DNA of 46,217 nucleotides from Bdellovibrio sp. Lineage in GTDB: Bacteria > Bdellovibrionota > Bacteriovoracia > Bacteriovoracales > Bacteriovoracaceae. The notes under the pieces were generated by a model. The model was not told the origin of the DNA. It did no database searches and saw only the letters and a list, made by a program, of their open reading frames with translations. The stretch spans positions 1-46,217 of the forward strand of contig DZBG01000008.1 of NCBI GenBank assembly GCA_022729855.1. Direction: 5' to 3'. Positions 1 to 8,077 of this stretch are shown here, in pieces. The translations under genes and the position numbers were made by a program. How positions within the stretch are numbered: the stretch's first letter is position 1; the number at the start of each line of letters is the position of its first letter.

Positions 1-26
1 TTCTGAAATCAGCAACTTAAATGTGG

Positions 27-41
27 AGTTGCACTAGGAAA
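27..41. repeat. 15-bp sequence, inverted copy at 46177-46191
   Basis: AGTTGCACTAGGAAA here is exactly the reverse complement of 46177-46191. Both copies are intergenic. In a 46-kb AT-rich sequence about one 15-bp inverted match is expected by chance, so this is recorded mainly because of its position near both ends. Confidence 0.3.
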
Positions 42-100
42 AATTTTTCGGGATACAATTTTGAGAACAATTTGCTAATTTAAGAATTGTGAAGTTTTTT

Positions 101-116
101 TGGTCCTATAGGACCA
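101..116. promoter_or_regulatory. 16-bp perfect palindrome, operator-like
   Basis: TGGTCCTATAGGACCA reads the same on both strands with no loop. A run of T precedes it on the plus strand, so on neither strand does a U tract follow it, and it is not an intrinsic terminator. A loopless GC-flanked dyad about 130 bp upstream of the start at 245 fits a dimeric repressor or activator site. Which regulator binds it is unknown. Confidence 0.4.
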
Positions 117-244
117 CTCGAAATTGCCCCGACTATCCATGAGTACTCACCAAAAAAACACCCCACATACCACTGACTAATCAAAAAGCAACAGGCAATA
201 GATTCATCTCTTTAGAATTTCGCAATATCCGTTAGAATAAAAGG

Positions 245-2317
245 GTGATGAATCATTTTGCTAACCGCGCTTTCTCAACACTTTCGTTGGCCCTGTATTT
301 GGGTCTGTTTGCATTTGTGGCAAAATTATCTTTTGTTCCCACTGAATCTATCTCGTTTTCTCTGCCTGATATTTCGCTTTTTTCACCTGAGCCACCACAG
401 TTAAATTGGATGGCAGCAGCAGCTCCGATTAAAATCGAAAAAGAAACAATCAAAAACGCTGAGACATTTAAAATTAAAGAAGTGAAGTCACTGAAACATG
501 CCAAGCTTGTTGTGACAGCAGCTAAAAAAATTGAGATGAAGCCAGAGCTAATTGTGGCCAAACCTATTGAGACGACCCCTGAGAAATTAGTGTGGAAAAC
601 TCACGTCGTTAATAAAGAGCTTCCAGTTTCGACTATCCATAATTATTTATCTGAAGTGAAATTTGAATCTACTTCAATTCAATATGCTGTCTTATATAAT
701 GATATCGCTTTACCTGTTGAAACTAAGCTAGCGGTTGCAGAAGCTCCGGCCCAGGCAGTTGAAGATAAGATTTCAACATCTCTGGCCTCTACTGTAACGG
801 TTGAAGATGATCTAATTCTTTATGATTATCAAGATGAAGCAAAGCCAGTTGAAGAGCAAAAAACAGAAGTGATCTTGGCCGATGAAAAAGTTCAAACAAT
901 CGCCCCTGAAGTTATCCACACTCAAGATGTGGATAAAGTAGAAGAGATTGCAGTCAGTGATCTTTTAAGTTTTGACTACTCAAAGGCCTCAGCAGTTTCA
1001 CCTGTAGTCACTGTTAATACAGTGAAGACACAAGAAGTGAAGAAACCAGCTGAAGTAAAGAAGGCAGCAACTCCACAGGTTCAAGCTGCACAAAATGAAT
1101 ACTCAAATGCGGTAACAGCTCCTGAAGACACAACTCCTCAAGAGGGTTTCGTGAATGGAAAGATGTCGTCACAAGAGAGATCTTCAGTCGTTATTTCGGC
1201 CGTTTCAGTAGATGGAAAAAACCTTGTTGATATGAAGGGGTTTGAGGTTCAGTTTAAAGATGATGCCAATGACTACTCACAAGACTTAAATAATGGTCAG
1301 GTCGTTTTCACTTATAACTTAAATGATTCAGTCGCCGTAAGATCGGCCAAGTTGATTGCTACTAATCATGTGATTACTCATACTGACTTAGTACTTGAAA
1401 AAAACCACACACCTGAACTGATTCCTGTTCTGACTGAAACTTATTTTAATGAGCTTCAAGAAGGTAACAAAGTGAATGGTGGTCTTTTAGTGAAGGCCGA
1501 TCAGAATGTTGGGAATATTCGTATTGATAAGAATTTCTCAAAAGCAATTCTTTTAGATGGTGATCTTAAAGAATCAAAAAATGAATCATACGAGTTTGTT
1601 TATTTCGCCAATATTCCTAGTGGTAATTTACTAGTGAGCTTTGAGACCAATAAAAAGGTGATTAACAAAATTATTCATATTCATGAGCGTGAGCTTACAT
1701 ATGAGAAAAATATTGTTGAAGATTTTGGAATCGTTCAGATTTCAATGTTTGAAGATAATCTTCTTGCTAAAGAAAAGACTCCCCTTAATATCAATGCAGA
1801 AGAGCTGACTGAGTTTACTCAGCAACCTCGTACAGAAAAAACCTCTCTGAATACTTATAAAATCCCTGTAGGCCATGGGCTTTACGGTGAAAGACTTTAC
1901 TTAGAGATGGCGCATTTAAACGAATCAATTTTTGTTGGTGTTGGGGATAATAGAAAGATTAATATTCCTTCTGAAGACTACCTAAGGCTCGTGTTAAGTA
2001 ATTTTCCAGAAGGAAAACTTAAGAGTCGTTGTATGGTTCAAGTAAACCTCTCAAAGAAAGCTACTGGTGTTTTTCATTCTGCAGAAGGTGTTGAAGACGC
2101 TCTTATGACAAATGCTATGATGGTTGATAAAGATGGAAGATTCCATCATTCACTAAGTGGAAAAACTGAAAAGATTTTCATTCAAGGTGAATACCAAGGT
2201 AATTCTAAAAATGATTCAAATGGTGTTGTTCATGTAAAAGTGAATTATGCTGATGGTACAAATGACTATCTTAAAACTTTCTGCTCGCCGAATACTTATC
2301 TCGTTGAACAACTCTGA
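245..2317 (+). CDS. Membrane-anchored, Glu/Lys/Pro/Val-rich hypothetical protein
   Basis: I do not recognise a family. A hydrophobic segment at about residues 9-27 looks like an uncleaved signal anchor. Residues about 60-300 are a low-complexity stretch rich in E, K, V, A, T and P, of the kind that spans the periplasm in TonB-like proteins. Residues about 305-690 look like folded beta-rich modules and contain only a few cysteines. The likely topology is N-terminus in the cytoplasm, linker and C-terminal domains in the periplasm. Translation could start at GTG 245 or the adjacent ATG 248; the purine run AAAAGGG lies too close to either to decide. Its 3' end overlaps the convergent transglycosylase gene by 22 bp. 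Coding is well supported by length and composition; function is unknown. Confidence 0.85.
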   Translation: MMNHFANRAFSTLSLALYLGLFAFVAKLSFVPTESISFSLPDISLFSPEPPQLNWMAAAAPIKIEKETIKNAETFKIKEVKSLKHAKLVVTAAKKIEMKPELIVAKPIETTPEKLVWKTHVVNKELPVSTIHNYLSEVKFESTSIQYAVLYNDIALPVETKLAVAEAPAQAVEDKISTSLASTVTVEDDLILYDYQDEAKPVEEQKTEVILADEKVQTIAPEVIHTQDVDKVEEIAVSDLLSFDYSKASAVSPVVTVNTVKTQEVKKPAEVKKAATPQVQAAQNEYSNAVTAPEDTTPQEGFVNGKMSSQERSSVVISAVSVDGKNLVDMKGFEVQFKDDANDYSQDLNNGQVVFTYNLNDSVAVRSAKLIATNHVITHTDLVLEKNHTPELIPVLTETYFNELQEGNKVNGGLLVKADQNVGNIRIDKNFSKAILLDGDLKESKNESYEFVYFANIPSGNLLVSFETNKKVINKIIHIHERELTYEKNIVEDFGIVQISMFEDNLLAKEKTPLNINAEELTEFTQQPRTEKTSLNTYKIPVGHGLYGERLYLEMAHLNESIFVGVGDNRKINIPSEDYLRLVLSNFPEGKLKSRCMVQVNLSKKATGVFHSAEGVEDALMTNAMMVDKDGRFHHSLSGKTEKIFIQGEYQGNSKNDSNGVVHVKVNYADGTNDYLKTFCSPNTYLVEQL

Positions 2318-3657
2318 GATTTTAGTCCGTTAATCCAATCTTTAGGCTTCTTTTTTATAATCATCTCCATAGGAACTTGGTGAAAGTGTCTATTTGAGAG
2401 AATATAAGGAGAGGTAATAATGGTTCCTCTTTGAATAGGACGAGTAAAACTCAGGTGTTGATTAAAATCCATCAGTTTTCCCAGTTCGTGGGACGTAAGC
2501 TTAATATCTTTATTTAGTTTTAAAGTGCATTTAGCGAGGTAGATATAGAAGTCTTTTACAGATTGAGTTTCATCCTCATGTTTCACAACTTCCGATATTT
2601 CGTCACGATAGGCCAGAGTGTAAACCAAGGCCAAAAATTCAGAGTAAAAATTCTTCGAAGCAAATCCAAAATTTCCAGAATCTGAACTTTCAATAATAAG
2701 AGCGAGGTCTAAGTTTTCGGCTGCAAGAGAGCGACGCATTTTGACTAAGTGTTTTGTTCCAGAATTATAGGCCGTGACTGCGAGGTCCCAGCGCTTAAGG
2801 ATCTTTAAATTCTCAGCAAGTAAATGACTGGCAGCTAGAGATGAGAGAATAACATTTTGGCGATAATCAATACGACTGTGCTTAGGCAAATAATGACGAG
2901 AAATAAATGGCATAAACTGCCAAACACCAAGGGCCCCAACTTTAGATTCTGCTCTCGGATTAAAGCTAGATTCTAAAAATGGAATGGCGAGAAGTGAGTA
3001 GGGTAAACCCCGAGCTTCAAAAATTCTCATCAAATAATCTTTATAGGGAGAAGATCTCACGAGACCTTTCTGAATATAATTGGCCTGACCTGTCTGAGAG
3101 CGAATAGTACTTCTTAAATCTTTTAAAACTTTTATGCGTAATACTTCCTCATCTGGAAGTGATATTCCGGCCTGGTGAATGGCATTGAGAACAAGACCAG
3201 TTTCTTGATCTCGAAGAAATGGTTTTTGAATTAATTTATCGTAAGACTCTTTAACTTGATTCACGTTATCTGTGGTTAAACGTTTTTGAAGATTATAAAG
3301 AGTCATTCGGTGAAGATTCTTCTCTTTTAATGTTTGAAAATCTAGTACACGGTAGATGAGAGAGAGATTATCTCTGTCATGAATAACAATTTGATGAGAT
3401 GAGAACTGTGTATAAATTAAAAACCAAAAGCGAACACTTGATTCAAAATAAGCAGGAATTTTAAAATCCGCTTGGATCTTATTATCTGGATCCAGTAAAT
3501 ATTTATCCATGACTTCTGAACTGGCCCAAGGAAGACTTACCACATTAGAAGAATCTCCCTCTTCAATATGAGGGTTCCAAAATGATTTCTCTCCAAAAAA
3601 GGGATCAGAGGAAACAAAAAAGAAAATAATGAGAACAAATAATACGTTTTTTACCAT
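2296..3657 (-). CDS. Lytic transglycosylase, SLT/MltD-like
   Basis: Predicted to cleave the MurNAc-GlcNAc bond of peptidoglycan in the periplasm, forming 1,6-anhydro ends. A hydrophobic N-terminal segment (about residues 3-17) is a signal peptide or anchor. The SLT domain occupies about residues 205-330: the catalytic glutamate is Glu229 in the segment PFLESSFNPRAES, followed by GALGVWQFMP and the AYNSG motif typical of family 1 transglycosylases. The N-terminal 200 residues are not recognised, and I see no clear LysM repeats although MltD often has them. The gene follows the patatin gene, overlapping it by 7 bp, so the two are very probably co-transcribed and translationally coupled. In a predator such enzymes can serve growth or digestion of prey wall; which applies here cannot be read from sequence. 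Confidence 0.88.
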   Translation of the reverse strand: MVKNVLFVLIIFFFVSSDPFFGEKSFWNPHIEEGDSSNVVSLPWASSEVMDKYLLDPDNKIQADFKIPAYFESSVRFWFLIYTQFSSHQIVIHDRDNLSLIYRVLDFQTLKEKNLHRMTLYNLQKRLTTDNVNQVKESYDKLIQKPFLRDQETGLVLNAIHQAGISLPDEEVLRIKVLKDLRSTIRSQTGQANYIQKGLVRSSPYKDYLMRIFEARGLPYSLLAIPFLESSFNPRAESKVGALGVWQFMPFISRHYLPKHSRIDYRQNVILSSLAASHLLAENLKILKRWDLAVTAYNSGTKHLVKMRRSLAAENLDLALIIESSDSGNFGFASKNFYSEFLALVYTLAYRDEISEVVKHEDETQSVKDFYIYLAKCTLKLNKDIKLTSHELGKLMDFNQHLSFTRPIQRGTIITSPYILSNRHFHQVPMEMIIKKKPKDWINGLKSQSCSTR

Positions 3658-4835
3658 TGTTTCTGACTAAAAATTTCCATTGTGCGTTTATATCCAGCTT
3701 CTACAGCATGAGCAGACAAGTCAGCATTAAGTGAGAACGAGTTTGCAAAAAATAATTTATAGTCGTGATGACTTGGATAAATATCAATGAGCTTAACTTT
3801 TGGGTTAGTGTGCATTTTTCTTTGGAGAATAGCAAGAATCTCACGACGATGTTGATTAGAGAATTTTTCTTTCTTCATATAATCAGAGACAGTATCCATA
3901 ATATCAATCGAGCGTGCTCTATCTGCGCGAGAAGCAATAATCTTTTTTTGAATCATTAAATAAATTGATTGAACTAAAATGGGAGTCAGTCCGTAGTGAA
4001 CAAGAGATCCCACTTCATCATGAAAATGATAAGGTGTATGAGTCCATGAACTGATGATCACTTCACATCCATTATCCTCAGCTACGTGAGTTGAGAGAGT
4101 CTCACGAATTTCACCATCAATATAATAATCAACCTGATCAGTTTGTCTGTTCTTGATGGGATAAGGTTGAAAAAACGGAGGCACAGACATACTAGCTGCC
4201 GTAGCGTAAGAAATATTAGTCCCAGTATAATAAACAGAAGTACTGTCATGAGAAGGGTTGGGATAATTATATTTAGAGAAAATAACTTTTCTTGAGTGAT
4301 CTAACTGAGTTGCCACAATAAATAGATCTGGCCCAAAATCTTCAAAGCGATCACTTTCTAAAACATTTTTAAGTAAATACTGGCGAAGACCTTCAGTTGA
4401 GAAAAAGCCAGGGAATGAAACAATGGGTTTAAGAACAGTCTTTAAGACTGACGGAAGGCCATCCAGCGGGTGATATAAATCACTTTTTGGGGATTTAACG
4501 CCATTAGATTTAAGATAGAACATATCTTTGTAGCTAATGCCTTTAAGTTTTGCGCCCTTTATTCCAAGGGTCGATTTAATCACATCTTGGGGACTATAGC
4601 CGCTCACAAGGTAATTACAAATAAGGGCACCGGCCGAAGAACCCACATAAGTCCCGATTTCTAAGGGTCTTGGATTAATAGGGTCATCCACAGATTTATT
4701 ACTTTTGAGAATGAAACCTAGGTCTTCAAGAGCGTGAGCGACACCTAAGTGCCAAGCTGCAGCCTTAACTACACCTCCCGATAATACGAGGGCGATTTTT
4801 TTGTTTTTAAATTCATTTAGATCAATTGACTTCAT
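3651..4835 (-). CDS. Patatin-like phospholipase
   Basis: A Ser-Asp dyad lipid acyl hydrolase. Residues 19-31 (SGGVVKAAAWHLG) form the glycine-rich oxyanion-hole loop, slightly altered from GGGxRG. Ser67 is the nucleophile in GSSAG (65-69). The catalytic Asp lies in the DGE motif at about residue 240 (patatins have DGG/A/E). There is no signal peptide, so it acts in the cytosol or is exported by an unrecognised route. The C-terminal 100 residues are helical and not conserved in my memory. It is the first gene of a two-gene unit with the transglycosylase and is divergent from the operon starting at 4913, sharing a 77-bp intergenic region. A weak purine-rich ribosome site precedes the ATG. Confidence 0.9.
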   Translation of the reverse strand: MKSIDLNEFKNKKIALVLSGGVVKAAAWHLGVAHALEDLGFILKSNKSVDDPINPRPLEIGTYVGSSAGALICNYLVSGYSPQDVIKSTLGIKGAKLKGISYKDMFYLKSNGVKSPKSDLYHPLDGLPSVLKTVLKPIVSFPGFFSTEGLRQYLLKNVLESDRFEDFGPDLFIVATQLDHSRKVIFSKYNYPNPSHDSTSVYYTGTNISYATAASMSVPPFFQPYPIKNRQTDQVDYYIDGEIRETLSTHVAEDNGCEVIISSWTHTPYHFHDEVGSLVHYGLTPILVQSIYLMIQKKIIASRADRARSIDIMDTVSDYMKKEKFSNQHRREILAILQRKMHTNPKVKLIDIYPSHHDYKLFFANSFSLNADLSAHAVEAGYKRTMEIFSQKQW

Positions 4836-4859
4836 TGCTCAACTTATTGTTTTTAGATT

Positions 4860-4888
4860 TTGCTTATATATATCGGAATCTTTATACT
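4860..4888 (+). promoter_or_regulatory. Sigma-70-type promoter for the 4913-11355 gene cluster
   Basis: TTGCTT (4860-4865), a 17-bp spacer, then TATACT (4883-4888), which is close to consensus. Predicted start of transcription is near 4895. A strong ribosome site GAAGGAG (4902-4908) stands 4 bases before the ATG at 4913. The -10 box lies inside the inverted repeat at 4877-4895, suggesting repression at this promoter. Confidence 0.7.
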
Positions 4889-4895
4889 AAAGATT
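4877..4895. promoter_or_regulatory. Inverted repeat covering the -10 box (putative operator)
   Basis: AATCTTTA-TAC-TAAAGATT has perfect 8-bp arms around a 3-bp centre and is centred on the -10 element of the promoter at 4860-4888. This geometry is typical of an operator whose bound protein blocks RNA polymerase. The first gene downstream encodes a small helix-turn-helix protein, so autoregulation is a natural hypothesis. Confidence 0.5.
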
Positions 4896-4912
4896 AGTCA
4901 CGAAGGAGTACT

Positions 4913-5254
4913 ATGGCGACCAAGGAAGGGGTTTGGCTCTCAATTTTAGACTATTCACAGTATAAAAAGGTTTCAATTTCAACGATTCGCCGACATATCA
5001 AGTCGAATATTGTGAAATCAAAAGAAGTTGAAGGCAAATATTTTATTTATGTGCCAGATGTAGAAAAGGTTTCACTCAAAGGTGAAGGCGAAGTGCTACG
5101 TCTAAAATTAGAAATTGAGTTCTTAAAACAAGAATTAAAAATGATTCAAGAAGAAAATAACGAATACAAAATGCTCGTTGATCTTTATGAAAAAAAACAA
5201 TCATCATCACACACATCAGACTTACCACCTGAGTTTCCCTATTTAAAAATATGA
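4913..5254 (+). CDS. Small helix-turn-helix protein with C-terminal coiled coil
   Basis: 113 residues. Residues about 8-50 fit an excisionase/MerR-like winged helix-turn-helix (a helix ending SISTIRRHIKSN, then a wing with GKYFIYVPDVEKV). Residues about 58-95 are a heptad-rich amphipathic helix that probably dimerises the protein. The tail is short, polar and proline-containing. It is the first gene after the promoter at 4860 and overlaps the next gene by 4 bp (ATGA), so it is translationally coupled to it. The inverted repeat over the -10 box is a candidate autoregulatory target. The target and role are inferred; the fold is a moderately confident reading. Confidence 0.75.
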   Translation: MATKEGVWLSILDYSQYKKVSISTIRRHIKSNIVKSKEVEGKYFIYVPDVEKVSLKGEGEVLRLKLEIEFLKQELKMIQEENNEYKMLVDLYEKKQSSSHTSDLPPEFPYLKI

Positions 5255-6717
5255 AAAATATAATTTTTATTTTGGCCTTACTTATTTCTTTCTCTGCTTG
5301 GTCACAGGCCAGTATGAGACGTTGCACACTTTTACCTGTTACTGACAGTGTGGGTGGTGCCATTGGATTTAAAGTTTTTGAAGAACTGGAATCTGATCTT
5401 AGAAGAAGCTCATGGTGTACATATATTTCTAATTCATCAATGATGGGAGTCTTTTCAAGATACAAAGAAAATCTTCCAAAGTATTTGAAAGAGCCAGATG
5501 TGGTCAAGGCCGTTTCAAGTAAGCTGCAAGTGGGCTCGATTCTAAGAATCAATATTGTGAGTGAACTTAAAGGTATTGAGCTTCAATTAGAGATTGTTGG
5601 GGAAAATGGAATTGATCTTTATTTTTCTGAAAAAATAGTTCTTGATTCTGATGACACAGAACTTATTTCTCAATCTGTAAAAAATTGGCTTGATGTTTAT
5701 GCCAAGCAAATTCCTTACGATGGAAAAGTGACAGGAATTTTAGGCGAGCAAATTACATTTGATGTTGGTAAAGGTTATCCCATTAAAATCGGACAACCAT
5801 TCACAATTAAAAGACTTACTGGAACGAGAAAGCACCCACTCTTAAAAAAGATTGTAGATTTTGATTCTGAAGTCATGGCCCAGGGTGAGATTTTTAATAT
5901 CTCAGATAACCAAGCTTTAGGAATGGTGAAAGTTTATAAAAAAGATAAAAATTTAAAAGTTGGAGACTGGTTAAAGCTAGAGGCTCCAAATATAAATACT
6001 GATATTGCCATGAGAGATGCTTTAGAAAAACCTGAAGCTCCTAAGCCAGGGACACTAGGTCTTCTAAGCTTTGCTCTTTTTGGATCACAGTCTAGTACAT
6101 CCACTGCAACGGTCACAGACTCACAAAGAATGTCAGGTTTAATGATGGGCTTTGATTTACGTGGAGAGCTATGGCTCACAAGAAATTATTTTGCGGCATT
6201 AGAACTTGTAAGTGGCATTGGATCTCAGAAAAAATCTTCAGGTAATCCAGAAAATAAAACGGCTAATGTAAACAGCAATAGCTTTAAGGTCACTGGTGGT
6301 TATAAGTATCTTCCCATTGGATTTTTCTACGGACCACAGATTGATATTTATGGTGGATATGCCTCTCATACATTTGATGTAGATTATTCGGCCCAAGATG
6401 GTTTTGGAAAAAATCAAATCTCAGGTCTTGTTCTTGGAACAAATGTGAATGTTCCTATTAGTCGTGATTACCGCTTTTTTGCGAATGCTGAGTTTATTCC
6501 CTTTCCAACGTTTAAAGATTCTGACGATCTATTTGGAACGGCCAAGAGTGTGAGTTCAATGGAACTTGAAGTTGGTGGAAAATATCAATACATCACCAAT
6601 ATTACTCTCGATGGTTCAATTGAAGTGACTTCGCAAAAAGCAAAATTTAAGGGAACGATTAATGAAGTCTCTTATAAGAGCACACGAATTAAATTTGGTG
6701 CAACTTTCAATTTTTAA
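5251..6717 (+). CDS. Secreted protein with C-terminal outer-membrane beta-barrel
   Basis: Signal peptide at residues 1-20 (hydrophobic core, cleavage probably after WSQA). Residues about 25-155 form an alpha/beta region beginning with a Cys-containing strand. Residues about 155-255 look like a small beta-rich domain (GKVTGILGEQITFDVGKG), reminiscent of FlgT-type periplasmic modules, though I cannot confirm that. From about residue 270 to the end there are alternating amphipathic strands with aromatic girdle residues and a terminal Phe (KFGATFNF), the hallmark of a BAM-assembled barrel. The start ATG overlaps the upstream stop (ATGA), with no independent ribosome site. It sits between the HTH gene and the amino-acid symporter. 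Exact function is unknown. Confidence 0.8.
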   Translation: MKNIIFILALLISFSAWSQASMRRCTLLPVTDSVGGAIGFKVFEELESDLRRSSWCTYISNSSMMGVFSRYKENLPKYLKEPDVVKAVSSKLQVGSILRINIVSELKGIELQLEIVGENGIDLYFSEKIVLDSDDTELISQSVKNWLDVYAKQIPYDGKVTGILGEQITFDVGKGYPIKIGQPFTIKRLTGTRKHPLLKKIVDFDSEVMAQGEIFNISDNQALGMVKVYKKDKNLKVGDWLKLEAPNINTDIAMRDALEKPEAPKPGTLGLLSFALFGSQSSTSTATVTDSQRMSGLMMGFDLRGELWLTRNYFAALELVSGIGSQKKSSGNPENKTANVNSNSFKVTGGYKYLPIGFFYGPQIDIYGGYASHTFDVDYSAQDGFGKNQISGLVLGTNVNVPISRDYRFFANAEFIPFPTFKDSDDLFGTAKSVSSMELEVGGKYQYITNITLDGSIEVTSQKAKFKGTINEVSYKSTRIKFGATFNF

Positions 6718-6727
6718 AGAGTAAACA

Positions 6728-8077
6728 ATGAGTGAATTTCTTCAAAATGCAGCAGACTTTATTTGGGGTCTGCCGCTTCTTATTTTTATCTTCATCGTTA
6801 ATATTATTCTCATCTATCACTCAAAATTTATCCCTCTTCGTGGCTTCTTCCATGGAATAAAACTTCTAACAGAAAAAAAAGAAGAATCAGCAGAGGCGGA
6901 AGGTGAGATCTCTCACTTTGAAGCTTTTTGTAATGCCATTGCTGCGACAGTTGGTTTAGGAAATATCTCTGGTGTGGCCGTGGCCATTGCAACAGGAGGT
7001 CCAGGGGCACTTTTTTGGATGTGGGTAGCCGCTTTTTGCGGGATGAATACAAAGTTTTTTGAATGTTCTGTGGCCCAACTTTACCGCGGGAAAGATTACC
7101 GCGGTGAAGTTCAAGGGGGAGCAATGTACGTCATTGAGAAAGCTCTCTCACCAAAACTAAAATTTCTCTCTTATATGTTTGCGATCTGTGGTCTGGTGGG
7201 AACTCTCTCTCTTTTTCAAATTAATCAAGTGGCCGATTATGCTGAGGCCTATTATGGTGTGAGTAAACTTAGTTCAGGACTATTCTTTAGCGCGCTTACA
7301 TTTTTGGTCCTCTTAGGTGGACTTAAAGGGATTTCAAAGTTTTGCTCATCAGTCGTCCCTGTCATGAGTATTCTTTATTTTGTCGTTGCCATGGTTATTG
7401 TTTATTTGAATATGGATAAGGTCCCAAGTGTGATCGTCCTCGTTTTTAGTGAGGCCCTTAATCCTCAAGCCGCTTTTGGGGGAATTGTTGGTTATAGTTT
7501 TATGAAGATTCTAACCATTGGCTTAAAGCGCGCCACATTCTCAAATGAAGCTGGAATTGGAACCGCACCTATGGCCCATTCAAATTCAAAAACCAGTGAG
7601 CCTATTTCTGAAGGTTATGTCGCCATGCTTGGGCCATTTCTAGATACAATTATTGTTTGTACCTTAACGGCGATTGTTATTTTAGTGAGTTTTCCACAAG
7701 GGGCCACGGAGCACTCAGGGATTAAGCTGACCAACGAAGCTTTTGTGATGAATTTAGGACAATGGGGACAGCACTTTCTTGCTATCACTATTCTTCTTTT
7801 TGCCACTTCAACGATGATTGGCATGGCCAATTATAATCAGAAATGTTGGGATTATTTGTTCAAAGGAAGATGGGGACTTGGGAGAAAAACTTTTCTCGGA
7901 TTTTATAGCCTTTCAATTTTAGTGGGGGCACTTATCCCTATGATGAATGTTATTAATCTTATGGATATAGCTTTTGCTTTGATGACAATTCCCAATGTGG
8001 TCGCAACATTGTATCTTGCTCCTAAAGTTAAAGAAGAACTTTTTAAATATAATCAAAAACGTTTTAAAAAATTATGA
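6728..8077 (+). CDS. Sodium:alanine symporter, AGCS family
   Basis: An inner-membrane Na+-coupled transporter of alanine, glycine or similar small amino acids. Length (449 residues) and about eleven hydrophobic segments match the family. Signature regions are visible: GLGNISGVAVAIATGGPGA near residue 78, the GMNTKFFE segment following it, and FSNEAGIGTAPMAH near residue 271, which is the AGCS hallmark. It starts 10 bp after the barrel gene and overlaps ligA by 4 bp (ATGA). Membership of the family is nearly certain; the exact substrate cannot be told from sequence. Confidence 0.95.
   Translation: MSEFLQNAADFIWGLPLLIFIFIVNIILIYHSKFIPLRGFFHGIKLLTEKKEESAEAEGEISHFEAFCNAIAATVGLGNISGVAVAIATGGPGALFWMWVAAFCGMNTKFFECSVAQLYRGKDYRGEVQGGAMYVIEKALSPKLKFLSYMFAICGLVGTLSLFQINQVADYAEAYYGVSKLSSGLFFSALTFLVLLGGLKGISKFCSSVVPVMSILYFVVAMVIVYLNMDKVPSVIVLVFSEALNPQAAFGGIVGYSFMKILTIGLKRATFSNEAGIGTAPMAHSNSKTSEPISEGYVAMLGPFLDTIIVCTLTAIVILVSFPQGATEHSGIKLTNEAFVMNLGQWGQHFLAITILLFATSTMIGMANYNQKCWDYLFKGRWGLGRKTFLGFYSLSILVGALIPMMNVINLMDIAFALMTIPNVVATLYLAPKVKEELFKYNQKRFKKL

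Larger units (their letters stand above)
1..244. other. Intergenic region at left edge of window
   Basis: I see no gene in this stretch. It is AT-rich and holds a 16-bp perfect palindrome at 101-116, just after a run of seven T, and a 15-bp sequence at 27-41 that recurs inverted near the other end of the window. No clear sigma-70 promoter for the gene at 245 could be picked out. The upstream neighbour lies outside the window. Confidence 0.6.

Noticed and set aside
101-116. Intrinsic terminator at the palindrome
   Set aside because: The T run lies before it on the plus strand and becomes A on the minus strand, so neither transcript gets a U tract.
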